DNA of 54,073 nt from Isoptericola sp042668085 (lineage in GTDB: Bacteria > Actinomycetota > Actinomycetes > Actinomycetales > Cellulomonadaceae): NCBI RefSeq assembly GCF_042668085.1, contig NZ_JBHVBO010000009.1, positions 1 to 54,073 of the forward strand, given 5' to 3'. The notes beneath the pieces are model-generated. The model had not been told where the DNA came from. It saw only the letters and a list, made by a program, of their open reading frames with translations, and did no database searches. Positions within the stretch are counted from its first letter, which is position 1, and each line of letters starts with the position of its first letter. Of this stretch, positions 1-8,830 are shown in pieces. A program made the position numbers and the translations under genes.

Positions 1-44
1 GTCGCGGTGCGCCCCTCGTCGCTTTTGCCTGAGAGGATCTGACC

Positions 45-1562
45 ATGGCCAGCTTCGTCGATCGCGTGGTGCTGCACGCCGTGGGCGGTGACGGCGGCCA
101 CGGCGTCGCGTCGATCCGCCGCGAGAAGTTCAAGCCCCTGGCGGGGCCCGACGGCGGCAACGGCGGCGACGGCGGCACCGTGAAGCTCGTCGTGGACCCG
201 CAGGTGACGACGCTGCTCGAGTACCACCACTCGCCGCACCGCCGCGCCACCAACGGCACGCAGGGCATGGGCGACGACCGGGACGGCGCCAACGGCGGCG
301 ACCTCCTGCTGGGCGTGCCGGACGGCACGGTCGTCAAGGACCGCGACGGCAACGTCCTGGCCGACCTCGTGGGCGTCGGCGCGGAGTACGTCGTCGCGCA
401 GGGTGGTCGCGGCGGCCTGGGCAACCGCGCCCTCGCCTCCCCGAAGCGCAAGGCCCCCGGCTTCGCCCTCCTCGGCGAGCCGGGCGAGGAGCACGAGGTC
501 GTCCTCGAGCTGAAGACGATCGCCGACGTCGCGCTGGTCGGGTACCCGAGCGCGGGCAAGTCGTCGCTGGTCGCGGCGATCTCCGCCGCGCGGCCCAAGA
601 TCGCGGACTACCCGTTCACGACGCTGGTGCCGAACCTCGGCGTCGTGCAGGCGGGGGAGACCCGGTACACGGTGGCCGACGTGCCGGGCCTCATCCCCGG
701 CGCCAGCGAGGGCAAGGGGCTCGGCCTGGAGTTCCTGCGCCACGTCGAGCGCACCGCCGTGCTGGTGCACGTGCTCGACTGCGCCACCCTCGAGCCCGGG
801 CGCGACCCCCTGAGCGACCTCGACGTGATCGAGGCCGAGCTGGCCGCGTACGCCGGCGACCTCGGCATCGAGGGCGGCCGGGTGCCGCTCACCGAGCGCC
901 CGCGGCTCGTCGTGCTCAACAAGATCGACGTCCCCGAGGCGCGCGAGCTCGCGGAGCTGGTGCGCCCCGACCTCGAGGCGCGCGGCCTGCGGGTGTTCGA
1001 GGTCTCGACCGCCAGCCACGAAGGGCTGCGGCCGCTCACCTTCGCGCTCGGCGAGCTGGTCGAGCGCGCCCGCGCCGCCGCGCCCGCGCCGGAGCCGACG
1101 CGCATGGTGCTGCGCCCGCGCGCCGTCGACGAGTCCGGCTTCACCGTGACGGCGAAGAAGGACCACGAGGGCGTCTACTACGAGGTGCGCGGCTCCAAGC
1201 CCGAGCGCTGGGTGCGGCAGACCGACTTCAACAACGACGAGGCCGTCGGCTTCCTCGCCGACCGCCTCGCCAAGCTGGGCGTCGAGGACCGGCTCCTCAA
1301 GGCCGGCGCCGTCGCGGGCGACGAGGTCCGCATCGGGGACCCGCGCAACGCCGTCGTCTTCGACTGGGAGCCCACGCTCACCACCGGCCCGGAGCTGCTG
1401 GGCGCGCGCGGCACGGACCTGCGGCTCGACGAGAGCGCCCGGCCGACGCGCGGCGACAAGCGCCGCGAGCACCAGGAGCGCATGGACGCCAAGACGGAGG
1501 CGCGCCGCGAGCTGTGGACCGAGCGGCAGTCGGGCCACTGGACGGACCCCGACGACGACTGA
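45..1562 (+). CDS. obgE: GTPase Obg (CgtA)
   Basis: Essential GTPase linked to 50S ribosome maturation and stress control, acting in the cytoplasm. The order is the glycine-rich Obg fold (about residues 1-158), an OBG-type G domain with P-loop GYPSAGKSS (166-174), DVPGLI (from 212) and NKID (from 292), then an OCT domain (about 350-430). A charged tail of about 70 residues ends in DPDDD; such tails are common in actinobacteria. Length 505 aa. The ATG has a GAGAGG ribosome binding site 8 nt upstream. proB follows after 25 bases. The gene is normally preceded by rplU-rpmA, which would lie outside the window. Confidence 0.98.
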   Translation: MASFVDRVVLHAVGGDGGHGVASIRREKFKPLAGPDGGNGGDGGTVKLVVDPQVTTLLEYHHSPHRRATNGTQGMGDDRDGANGGDLLLGVPDGTVVKDRDGNVLADLVGVGAEYVVAQGGRGGLGNRALASPKRKAPGFALLGEPGEEHEVVLELKTIADVALVGYPSAGKSSLVAAISAARPKIADYPFTTLVPNLGVVQAGETRYTVADVPGLIPGASEGKGLGLEFLRHVERTAVLVHVLDCATLEPGRDPLSDLDVIEAELAAYAGDLGIEGGRVPLTERPRLVVLNKIDVPEARELAELVRPDLEARGLRVFEVSTASHEGLRPLTFALGELVERARAAAPAPEPTRMVLRPRAVDESGFTVTAKKDHEGVYYEVRGSKPERWVRQTDFNNDEAVGFLADRLAKLGVEDRLLKAGAVAGDEVRIGDPRNAVVFDWEPTLTTGPELLGARGTDLRLDESARPTRGDKRREHQERMDAKTEARRELWTERQSGHWTDPDDD

Positions 1563-1575
1563 GCGCCGATCCGGC

Positions 1576-1581
1576 GAGAAT
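1576..1581 (+). promoter_or_regulatory. possible -10 box for leaderless proB
   Basis: GAGAAT ends 6 nt before the proB GTG, and there is no Shine-Dalgarno sequence. The spacing matches the leaderless pattern seen elsewhere in the window, but the first base is not T, so this is a weaker member. Confidence 0.35.
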
Positions 1582-1587
1582 GCACAG

Positions 1588-2718
1588 GTGAACGCCGCCA
1601 CCTCCCGCGCCAGCCTGCCCACGGCACACCGGATCGTCGTCAAGATCGGCTCGTCGTCGCTCACCGGCCCGGACGGTCACCTGGACCTGGCGGCGCTGCG
1701 CGCCCTCGTGGACGTGCTGGCCGCGCGCGCGGCGGGCGGCGCCCAGGTCGTGCTCGTGTCCTCCGGCGCGATCGCGGCCGGCATCGGGCCGCTCGGGCTG
1801 AGCGCCCGCCCCCGCGACGTCGCGACCATGCAGGCCGCCGCCATGCTGGGCCAGGGCCAGCTCGTGGCCCGGTACACCGAGGCGTTCGCCGCGCACGGGC
1901 TGCAGATCGGGCAGGTGCTGCTCACCGCGGAGGACACGGTGCGGCGGTCGCGGTACCGCAACGCGCAGCGCTCCCTGGAGCGGCTGCTCGCGCTCGGGGT
2001 CGTGCCGGTCGTCAACGAGAACGACGCCGTGACCACCGACGAGCTCACCTTCGGCGACAACGACCGGCTGGCGGCCCTCGTGTCGCACCTCGTGCGCGCC
2101 GACGCCATGGTGCTGCTCACCGACGTCGACGGCCTGCACGACGCGCCGCCGTCGCGCCCCGGCGCCCGGCGCATCGCCCACGTGGCGGACCTGGCGGACC
2201 TGTCCGGGGTCGAGGTCACCGCGCGGGGGAGCGCGGTCGGCACGGGCGGCATGGTCACCAAGCTCGAGTCGGCCCGGATCGCGACCGGCGCCGGCGTGCC
2301 GGTCGTGCTCACCAGCGCGCGGAACGTCGCGGCCGCCCTGGCGGGCGAGGACGTGGGCACGTTCTTCGCGGTGACCGGCCGGCGCACGACGGCGCGGCGG
2401 CTGTGGATCGCGCACGCGGCCCAGGCCCACGGCCGCCTCCACCTCGACGACGGCGCGGCGCGCGCGGTGCTCGGCGGTCGCGCGTCGCTGCTGCCCGCGG
2501 GCGTCACGCGCGTCGAGGGCTCGTTCGAGGCGGGCGACCCGGTGGAGCTGGTCGCGCCCGACGGCGCGGTCGTGGCGCGCGGGCTCGTCGCGTTCGACTC
2601 GGGCGAGCTCCCGGGCCTGCTCGGCCGCTCGACGTTCGACCTGCGGGCCGAGCTCGGGGAGGGGTACGACCGGGAGGTCGTGCACCGCGACGACCTGGTG
2701 CTCGAGCACCGCCGATGA
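1588..2718 (+). CDS. proB: glutamate 5-kinase
   Basis: Catalyses the first step of proline synthesis, ATP-dependent phosphorylation of glutamate, with ProA as its partner. The amino-acid kinase domain covers about residues 12-265, with KIGSSSLT at 19-26 and NENDAV from 143. The C-terminal PUA domain covers about 271-368. Length 376 aa is usual for the two-domain form. The start is GTG with no ribosome binding site. The gene follows obgE by 25 bases and is separated from proA by an unrelated secreted hydrolase gene, which is unusual. Confidence 0.97.
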   Translation: MNAATSRASLPTAHRIVVKIGSSSLTGPDGHLDLAALRALVDVLAARAAGGAQVVLVSSGAIAAGIGPLGLSARPRDVATMQAAAMLGQGQLVARYTEAFAAHGLQIGQVLLTAEDTVRRSRYRNAQRSLERLLALGVVPVVNENDAVTTDELTFGDNDRLAALVSHLVRADAMVLLTDVDGLHDAPPSRPGARRIAHVADLADLSGVEVTARGSAVGTGGMVTKLESARIATGAGVPVVLTSARNVAAALAGEDVGTFFAVTGRRTTARRLWIAHAAQAHGRLHLDDGAARAVLGGRASLLPAGVTRVEGSFEAGDPVELVAPDGAVVARGLVAFDSGELPGLLGRSTFDLRAELGEGYDREVVHRDDLVLEHRR

Positions 2719-2805
2719 GCTGGACCCGATGAGTTCGGCCGGCCGCCGCCGTCCGTAGGTGCAGCGGCGCGCGCCGGAGCGTGCCACCGGACCCAGGAGG
2801 TCGGC

Positions 2806-4296
2806 ATGCGCCGTCCGCACCACGTCACCGCCGTCACCACCGCCTTCGTCACCGCCCTCGTCACCGGGGTCACGGCGCTCGCCGTCGGCCCGTCGGCGTC
2901 CGCCGCACCATCGGCCCCGCCGGCTGCCCCGTCGTCGGCCGCGCCGTCCGAGTGCGCGCCGACCGGCCCGGGCGTGACGGAGTACTGCGGCGAGCTGGCG
3001 GGTGCCCGCTACCGCGTACAGGTCCCGGACGACTGGAACGGCACCCTGGTCCTGTTCAGCCACGGCCACTACCCGTCCGAGTTCTTCGCCGGCTTCCCCG
3101 TGCCGCACCTCCTGGGCAACCAGGAGCTCAGCGAGGACATGCTCACCGACCACGGGTACGCGGTGGCGGCCTCGCTGTTCCAGGGCGAGGGCCTCGACTT
3201 CACGGTGCCGACCGCGGTGGCCGACCAGTCGCGGCTGCTCGACTGGTTCTCCGGGCACGTGGCCGAGCCGGAGCGCACCCTCACGTACGGGCAGTCGATG
3301 GGCGCGGTCACCGCGCTCAAGCACGCGGAGACGGAGCCGGAGCGGATCGACGGCGTGCTCACCGTGGGCGGCGCCCTCGACTGGGTCGGCCACCTCGACG
3401 CGATCCTCGACGTCAACGCCGCGACCCGCGCCCTCCTCACGGACGGCACCGACGCCCAGGGGAACCCCATCGAGCTGGTCGAGTCCGCCGACGGCGAGGC
3501 CAGTCGCGACGCGCTCGTGGCCGCGCTCGCCGCCGCCCAGGAGACCCCCGAGGGACGGGCGCGGATCGCCCTCATCGCCTCGCTCGGCACCGTGAGCGGC
3601 TGGTACTGGATGAACGAGCCCGAGCCGCGCACCCTGGAGGACCGGGCCCGCGGCCAGGCGCAGTGGCTGATCGGCGCGTACACGCTCGGCCTCGGCCCCG
3701 CCGCGCGCGACGACCTCGAGGCGAAGCTCGGCGGCAACCCGAGCAGCACCGACCTGGACCACCTGCGCGCCCGTCTCGCCCGCTCGGGCGCCGCGCCCGA
3801 GGTCGTGGCGGCGTACGCGCGGGCCGGCCTCGACCTGCGGGCCGACCTGGCGACGCTGGAGGACGTGGAGCCGATCGAGGCCGACCCGGACGCCCGCGCG
3901 GCGATGGTCGCGCACCGTCCCGAGGGCACGACGCCGTCCCCGGTCCTCACGCTGCACACCACGGGAGACGGCGGGGCGCCGCCGTCGGCCGAGCGGTCGT
4001 TCGCGCAGCGCGTGCGCGAGGTGGGCGACCCGGGGCGGTTCCGCAGCCTGTACGTCGAGCGCGGGGCGCACCTGTCCGTGAGCCTCGCGGAGGAGCTCGT
4101 GGCGCTGCGCACGCTGGAGCGGCGCATCGACACCGGCCGGTGGCCCTCCCTCGCGCCGCGGACGCTGAACCGGGCGGCCGACTCGCTCGGGCCGGAGTAC
4201 CGGGCCACGTTCGAGGTCGTCACGCTGAAGACCTTCGACCACGCCCCGGCGTTCACCCGGTTCGTGCCGCCCCGCGCACCCCGTCCCTCCTGGTGA
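2806..4296 (+). CDS. secreted alpha/beta-hydrolase
   Basis: Exported serine hydrolase of unknown substrate. A signal peptide spans about residues 1-34 (basic MRRPHH start, hydrophobic core, ASA-like cleavage region), followed by a low-complexity Ala/Pro/Ser linker to about residue 48. The fold shows an oxyanion-type FSHGHY stretch, the nucleophile elbow GQSMG (Ser164), a probable acidic residue in HTTGDGG and a probable catalytic His in ERGAH. It has AGGAGG 5 nt before the ATG. It lies between proB and proA, a pair usually adjacent or nearly so, which suggests insertion into the housekeeping operon. Esterase, lipase or peptidase activity are all possible. Confidence 0.8.
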   Translation: MRRPHHVTAVTTAFVTALVTGVTALAVGPSASAAPSAPPAAPSSAAPSECAPTGPGVTEYCGELAGARYRVQVPDDWNGTLVLFSHGHYPSEFFAGFPVPHLLGNQELSEDMLTDHGYAVAASLFQGEGLDFTVPTAVADQSRLLDWFSGHVAEPERTLTYGQSMGAVTALKHAETEPERIDGVLTVGGALDWVGHLDAILDVNAATRALLTDGTDAQGNPIELVESADGEASRDALVAALAAAQETPEGRARIALIASLGTVSGWYWMNEPEPRTLEDRARGQAQWLIGAYTLGLGPAARDDLEAKLGGNPSSTDLDHLRARLARSGAAPEVVAAYARAGLDLRADLATLEDVEPIEADPDARAAMVAHRPEGTTPSPVLTLHTTGDGGAPPSAERSFAQRVREVGDPGRFRSLYVERGAHLSVSLAEELVALRTLERRIDTGRWPSLAPRTLNRAADSLGPEYRATFEVVTLKTFDHAPAFTRFVPPRAPRPSW

Positions 4297-4327
4297 GAGG
4301 GGTCTGCCGCCGCGCGCGCCGCCGTCG

Positions 4328-4333
4328 TACCCT
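4328..4333 (+). promoter_or_regulatory. -10 box for leaderless proA
   Basis: TACCCT is followed by exactly six bases and then the proA ATG. No ribosome binding site is present, so transcription probably starts at or next to the A of the start codon. Confidence 0.5.
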
Positions 4334-4339
4334 CGGGGG

Positions 4340-5668
4340 ATGACCACGACCCTCACGGAGGACCTGACGGCGGGTGGCTCGGGCGCCGGCACCGCGGGTG
4401 ACGACGTCGCGGCCGCCGTCCGCGACGTCGCCCGGCGGTCCCAGGTCGCGTCGCGGACGCTCGCGACCGCCACCAGGGCCACCAAGGACGCCGCGCTGCA
4501 CGCGCTGGCCGACGCGCTGGAGGCCGCGGCCGGCGAGATCGTGACGGCGAACGCCGACGACCTCGCCCGGGGGCGCGACCGCGGCCTGAGCGACGGGCTG
4601 CTCGACCGGCTGGCGCTCACGCCGGTTCGGATCGGCGCCATCGCCGGTGCGCTGCGCGAGCTGGCCGGCCTGCCCGACCCGGTCGGCGAGGTGGTGCGCG
4701 GCCAGACGCTGCCGAACGGCCTGCGCCTGCGCCAGCTGCGCGTGCCGATGGGCGTGGTCGGGATGATCTACGAGGCGCGCCCCAACGTCACGGTCGACGC
4801 CGCGGGCCTCGCGCTGAAGTCGGGCAACGCCGTGATCCTGCGCGGCGGCAGCGCGGCGGCCTCGTCCAACGCGGTGATCGTCGACGTGCTGCGCCGTGCA
4901 CTGGAGGCCCAGGAGCTGCCCGCCGACCTCGTGCAGACCATCGACGCGTACGGTCGCCCCGGCGGTGTCGCGCTCATGCAGGCGCGCGGGCTGGTGGACG
5001 TGCTCGTCCCGCGCGGCGGCGCCGACCTCATCCGCACGGTCGTCGAGTCGTCGACCGTGCCGGTCATCGAGACCGGCGTCGGCAACGTGCACGTGTACGT
5101 GGACGCCACGGCCGACGTCGCGAACGCCGTCGAGATCGTCATGAACGCCAAGACGCAGCGGGTCGGGGTGTGCAACGCGGCCGAGACGCTGCTGGTGCAC
5201 GCGGACGCCGCCGAGGCGTTCCTCCCCGCGGCGCTCGCGGCGCTCGGCGGGGCGGGCGTGGTGCTGCACGGCGACGCGCGCACGGTCGCCCTGGCGCCCG
5301 AGTCGGTCGAGGTGCTCCCGGCGACCGACGCCGACTGGGCCACGGAGTACCTCGCCCTGGAGCTCGCGGTGCGGGTCGTCGACTCGTTGGACGACGCGAT
5401 CGAGCACATCCGCACCTGGTCGTCGGGGCACACCGAGGCGATCCTCACCCGGGACCTGGCCGCCTCCGAGCGCTTCGTCGCCGAGGTCGACTCGGCCGCC
5501 GTGATGGTGAACGCCTCCACGCGCTTCACCGACGGCGGCGAGCTGGGCCTGGGCGCCGAGATCGGCATCTCCACGCAGAAGCTGCACGCGCGCGGGCCGA
5601 TGGGCCTGGCCGAGCTGACGACCACCAAGTGGGTCGTGCACGGCGACGGCCACGTCCGGCCCGCGTGA
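4340..5668 (+). CDS. proA: gamma-glutamyl phosphate reductase
   Basis: NADPH-dependent reduction of glutamyl 5-phosphate to glutamate 5-semialdehyde, the second step of proline synthesis. It is an ALDH-superfamily protein of 442 aa with the ProA signature YEARPNVTVD, the catalytic cysteine in RVGVCNAAET (Cys278) and the conserved C-terminal LGLGAEIGIST and LTTTKW blocks. The N-terminus carries about 20 extra poorly conserved residues. The start is an ATG 6 nt downstream of a TACCCT box without a ribosome binding site. Confidence 0.97.
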   Translation: MTTTLTEDLTAGGSGAGTAGDDVAAAVRDVARRSQVASRTLATATRATKDAALHALADALEAAAGEIVTANADDLARGRDRGLSDGLLDRLALTPVRIGAIAGALRELAGLPDPVGEVVRGQTLPNGLRLRQLRVPMGVVGMIYEARPNVTVDAAGLALKSGNAVILRGGSAAASSNAVIVDVLRRALEAQELPADLVQTIDAYGRPGGVALMQARGLVDVLVPRGGADLIRTVVESSTVPVIETGVGNVHVYVDATADVANAVEIVMNAKTQRVGVCNAAETLLVHADAAEAFLPAALAALGGAGVVLHGDARTVALAPESVEVLPATDADWATEYLALELAVRVVDSLDDAIEHIRTWSSGHTEAILTRDLAASERFVAEVDSAAVMVNASTRFTDGGELGLGAEIGISTQKLHARGPMGLAELTTTKWVVHGDGHVRPA

Positions 5669-5729
5669 GAGACTGACCCCCGACCCTGCCCGTCGCGACC
5701 CGTCGCACACCCACGCACAGGAGGAACCC

Positions 5730-5882
5730 GTGCTGCACACCGCCGTCCAGGTGGCCCAGGAGGCCGCCGAGCACGCCGAGACCATCTCCCCGATCGCGAT
5801 GGGGCTCCTCGCGTTCGGTGGCCTGGTCGCCGCGCTCGTGGTGACGTACGCCTTCCGCAACGTGTCCAACCGCCACCACTGA
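5730..5882 (+). CDS. conserved 50-aa membrane microprotein
   Basis: Small ORF with GTG start and AGGAGGAA located 4 nt upstream, a very strong ribosome binding site. The protein has an amphipathic N-terminal part (VAQEAAEHAETI), one hydrophobic membrane segment (about residues 22-41: IAMGLLAFGGLVAALVVTYA) and the tail FRNVSNRHH. The slot between proA and nadD is, from memory, often occupied by such a short ORF in actinobacteria. Function unknown. It ends 20 bases before nadD, so it is probably co-transcribed with it. Confidence 0.8.
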   Translation: MLHTAVQVAQEAAEHAETISPIAMGLLAFGGLVAALVVTYAFRNVSNRHH

Positions 5883-5902
5883 CGGCCACCCCTCCGGTCA
5901 GC

Positions 5903-6520
5903 GTGAACGAGCCGTCGTCGCAGCCGCGCCGTCCGCGCCTGGGCGTGATGGGCGGCACGTTCGACCCCATCCACCACGGCCACCTGGTCGCCGCCAGCGA
6001 GGCGGCGGCGCTGCTCGACCTCGACGAGGTCGTCTTCGTCCCCACGGGCAAGCCGACCTTCAAGCAGCACCAGCGCGTGTCCCCGGCCGAGCACCGCTAC
6101 CTCATGACGGTGATCGCGACGGCGTCGAACCCGCGGTTCACGGTGAGCCGGGTCGACATCGACCGTCCGGGTCTCACCTACACCGTGGACACGCTGCGGG
6201 ACCTGCACGAGGAAAGACCCGACGCCGACCTGTTCTTCATCAGCGGCGCCGACGCGATCGAGCAGATCCTGACCTGGAAGGATGCCGCGCTCCTGTGGGA
6301 GATGGCACACTTCGTGGCTGTCACGCGGCCGGGGCACCAGCTCATGGTGGACGGCCTGCCCCACGACGGGGTCACGACGCTGGAGGTCCCGGCGCTGGCG
6401 ATCTCGTCGAGCGACTGCCGTCGCCGGGCGCAGGCCGGCCAACCGGTGTGGTACCTGGTGCCGGACGGCGTGGTCCAGTACATCGCCAAGCACGGTCTGT
6501 ATCGAGGTCTCGATGAGTGA
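5903..6520 (+). CDS. nadD: nicotinate-nucleotide adenylyltransferase
   Basis: Transfers AMP from ATP to nicotinate mononucleotide to give deamido-NAD. The nucleotidyltransferase motifs are GTFDP (18-22), HHGH (24-27) and ISSSDCRRR (167-175), the last matching the ISSTxxR signature. Length 205 aa is typical. The start is GTG. The 3' end overlaps the next gene by 8 bases. Confidence 0.97.
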   Translation: MNEPSSQPRRPRLGVMGGTFDPIHHGHLVAASEAAALLDLDEVVFVPTGKPTFKQHQRVSPAEHRYLMTVIATASNPRFTVSRVDIDRPGLTYTVDTLRDLHEERPDADLFFISGADAIEQILTWKDAALLWEMAHFVAVTRPGHQLMVDGLPHDGVTTLEVPALAISSSDCRRRAQAGQPVWYLVPDGVVQYIAKHGLYRGLDE

Positions 6521-7613
6521 CAACAACCCGTCCCGCCCGCTGACCCGCCGCGAGATCCGCGAGCGGGAGCAGGCGGCCGCCGCCGCGCAGGCGAGCGCCG
6601 GCCCGCCGGCGCCGTCGGGGCCGGAGCACGGCGCGCCCGCCGCGAGGTCGCCGTTCGCCCCGCCCCCCGCGCAGGCGCCCGCGCCGCGGTTCCCCGCACC
6701 GGCGACCAGCGCGCCGTCGCGCCGCTCGCTCCGCGAGCAGAGCCCGGCGCCCGCCCCGGCCCCCGCGCCGATGGTGCGGCCGCCGTCCACCTCCGCCGGC
6801 GTGCGCGGGCTGGACGAGACGGGCCGGCTGGCCCCGATCCAGCGGCCCACCGGCGAGATGTCCCGCGCCGTCGCCCCGACGCCCTCGGTGCGTCCCGCGG
6901 CGCCGTCCGGCGCCCCGGCCGCGCCGCCCGCGCGCCCCTCGACCCGCCGCGACCAGGGCGCCGCCCCGACGGGCGCCGCGACCGGGCTCGGGCTGCCGCC
7001 GCTGGCGGCGCCGGCGAGCGCCCCGTCCACGGCGGCCCCGGCGGCCAGCCCGCCGGCCACGGTCGCGCCGCGCCCCGACGGCCCCGCCCGCCGTTCCCCG
7101 TTCGGGACGACCGGCACCTCCTCGCCGTTCGGCACCACGTCCGCGTCGGCGTCGGCGCCGCCCGCGCAGGCGGGCCCCGCACCGGCCCCGAGCGCGACGC
7201 CGCCGGCCGCCTCCACGTCGGTGGCGCCCCCGCTGCCCTGGGCGAGCCCGACCACCGAGCGGCCCGCGTCCGTGCCGCCGTCCCGCCCCGCGGCGGGGCC
7301 CGCGCAGCCGTCGGCCGCGCCGGAGCGCCCCGCCGCGTCGCCGTTCGACGCGCTGGTCGCGTCGGAGCAGCCCGTCCGCGCGCGCTCGGCCGCGCCGCCG
7401 GAGGACGAGGACGACGACGAGGACTGGGACGAGCCCGAGGCGTCGTACACCTGGCTGCACTACATCGTCCTCGTGGTCGTCGCGTTCGTGCTGGGGCTCC
7501 TGGTCTGGAAGCTGCTGCTCCAGGCGCCCGACGACAGCGACTTCCAGACCGACGCCGCCGCGCCCGCGGCCGCCGTCTCCCTCACGTACGAGCACCCCGG
7601 AGCCGCTGCATGA
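6513..7613 (+). CDS. Pro/Ala-rich single-pass membrane protein
   Basis: The start ATG at 6513 overlaps the end of nadD. A charged N-terminus (LTRREIREREQAAAA) is followed by a disordered Pro/Ala/Ser-rich region of about 280 residues, an acidic patch (EDEDDDEDWDEPE), one transmembrane helix (about 315-337) and a short outer tail of about 30 residues. With this orientation (inferred) the long disordered part is cytoplasmic. No enzyme domain is recognised. The same slot between nadD and rsfS holds variable proteins in relatives. Length 366 aa. Function unknown; a scaffold role in cell division or the envelope is only a guess. Confidence 0.8.
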   Translation: MSDNNPSRPLTRREIREREQAAAAAQASAGPPAPSGPEHGAPAARSPFAPPPAQAPAPRFPAPATSAPSRRSLREQSPAPAPAPAPMVRPPSTSAGVRGLDETGRLAPIQRPTGEMSRAVAPTPSVRPAAPSGAPAAPPARPSTRRDQGAAPTGAATGLGLPPLAAPASAPSTAAPAASPPATVAPRPDGPARRSPFGTTGTSSPFGTTSASASAPPAQAGPAPAPSATPPAASTSVAPPLPWASPTTERPASVPPSRPAAGPAQPSAAPERPAASPFDALVASEQPVRARSAAPPEDEDDDEDWDEPEASYTWLHYIVLVVVAFVLGLLVWKLLLQAPDDSDFQTDAAAPAAAVSLTYEHPGAAA

Positions 7614-8053
7614 CCGCTAGCCCCCGCGCCGTCGAGCTGGCGGTCGTCGCCGCCCGGGCCGCGTCGGACCGCAAGGCGCAGGAGATCATCGCGCTGGACG
7701 TGAGCGACCAGCTGGTGCTCACGGACGTGTTCCTCATCGCGTCCGGCACGAACGAGCGGCAGGTCTCGGCCATTGTGGACGCCGTCGAGGAGGCGATGTT
7801 CCTCGCGGGGTCCAAGCCGATCCGCCGCGAGGGCAAGGCGCAGGCGCGGTGGGTGCTGCTGGACTTCGGCGAGGTCGTCGTGCACGTGCAGCACGCCGAG
7901 GACCGGGTGTACTACGCGCTCGAGCGCCTGTGGAAGGACTGCCCGGCCGTCGAGCTGCCGGAGGACGCGCGCGGCGGGGACGGCGCGGCGGCCGCCGCCG
8001 AGTACGGCGACGGCGAGGGCGACGGCGCGATCCGTCTCGCGGGCGACGAGTGA
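7610..8053 (+). CDS. rsfS: ribosome silencing factor RsfS
   Basis: Binds ribosomal protein uL14 and blocks subunit joining under starvation. DUF143/Oligomerisation-domain protein with the family blocks LVLTDVFLIASGTNERQV and WVLLDFGEVVVHV, then YYALERLW. The acidic tail of about 30 residues is not part of the core. Length 147 aa. The ATG overlaps the stop of the preceding gene by 4 bases, so translation is probably coupled. Confidence 0.97.
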   Translation: MTASPRAVELAVVAARAASDRKAQEIIALDVSDQLVLTDVFLIASGTNERQVSAIVDAVEEAMFLAGSKPIRREGKAQARWVLLDFGEVVVHVQHAEDRVYYALERLWKDCPAVELPEDARGGDGAAAAAEYGDGEGDGAIRLAGDE

Positions 8054-8739
8054 CGGCCGGCACCGTCGTCCTGCTGCGGCACGCCCGCACCGCCTACAAC
8101 GCGTCGCTGCGGCTGCAGGGGCAGATCGACATCCCGCTCGACGAGGTCGGGCGCTGGCAGGCGACGGAGGGCGGTTCCGCCCTCGCGTCGTCGCACCGGG
8201 CGACGCGCATCGTGTCGTCCGACCTGGGCCGCGCCGTCGAGACGGCGGCCGCGTACGCGGAGGCGCTCGGCGGGGCGCCCGTCGTCACGGACGAGCGACT
8301 GCGCGAGCGCGGTTTCGGCGCCTGGGAGGGCCTCACCGGCGCGGAGCTGCAGGAGCGATGGCCCGAGGAGTATGCGGCCTGGCGCCTGGGCGCCGAGCCC
8401 GTGGGCGCGGGGGCCGAGACGAAGGCGGCGGTCGCGCAGCGCATGGCCGAGGCCGTGGCCGGGCACGCCGCGGACCTGGACGACGACGCGACGCTCGTCG
8501 TGGTCTCGCACGGCGCCGCCATCTCGCTGGCGGTCACGGCGCTGCTCGGGCTCGACCCGACCACCTGGCGCGGGCTCGCGGGCATGCACAACGTGCACTG
8601 GTCGCACCTGCACCGTGCGGGCGAGGGGGCCGTGCCGGCCTGGCGCCTCGTGGCGCACAACGTGGGCGCGGGCTACCCGCTGGACCGCTGGCAGGCGGGG
8701 CCGGACTGGAATTTGGAACCTGGCCCGAAGTCTGCCTAA
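8050..8739 (+). CDS. histidine phosphatase (phosphoglycerate-mutase-like)
   Basis: Phosphoesterase of histidine phosphatase branch 1. The phospho-accepting histidine is in LLRHARTAYN (His11), where the usual RHG is RHA. The second catalytic region is ERGFGAWEGLT, and the C-terminal histidine is in VVSHGAAIS. GTG start overlaps the rsfS stop as GTGA, which is why the start was placed here. Length 229 aa. The substrate cannot be told; the position after rsfS is conserved in Micrococcales. Confidence 0.9.
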   Translation: MTAGTVVLLRHARTAYNASLRLQGQIDIPLDEVGRWQATEGGSALASSHRATRIVSSDLGRAVETAAAYAEALGGAPVVTDERLRERGFGAWEGLTGAELQERWPEEYAAWRLGAEPVGAGAETKAAVAQRMAEAVAGHAADLDDDATLVVVSHGAAISLAVTALLGLDPTTWRGLAGMHNVHWSHLHRAGEGAVPAWRLVAHNVGAGYPLDRWQAGPDWNLEPGPKSA

Positions 8740-8742
8740 GAT
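8713..8742 (+). promoter_or_regulatory. probable promoter of tRNA-Ala
   Basis: TTGGAA (8713-8718), an 18-base spacer and TAAGAT (8737-8742), placed at the 3' end of the phosphatase gene. It would start transcription about 80 bases before the mature tRNA, leaving a 5' leader to be removed by RNase P. Confidence 0.5.
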
Positions 8743-8830
8743 ATCGACGTTCCCGAGGGGCGCAAGCCCGGAGGAACACACCGAATCAGACGAATCGCCC
8801 GGTCGCCGCCGGCCGCGAGAGTCGGTTCTC

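Noticed and set aside
4253..7450. Very long open frame (over 1000 codons) on the minus strand opposite proA, nadD and the Pro/Ala-rich gene
   Set aside because: Low-complexity product with no domain; it is the antisense shadow of GC-rich coding sequence whose plus-strand genes are certain.
8743..8830. Small ORF suggested by GGAGGAA at about 8771
   Set aside because: No start codon follows at a usable distance and the stretch is better explained as the tRNA leader.
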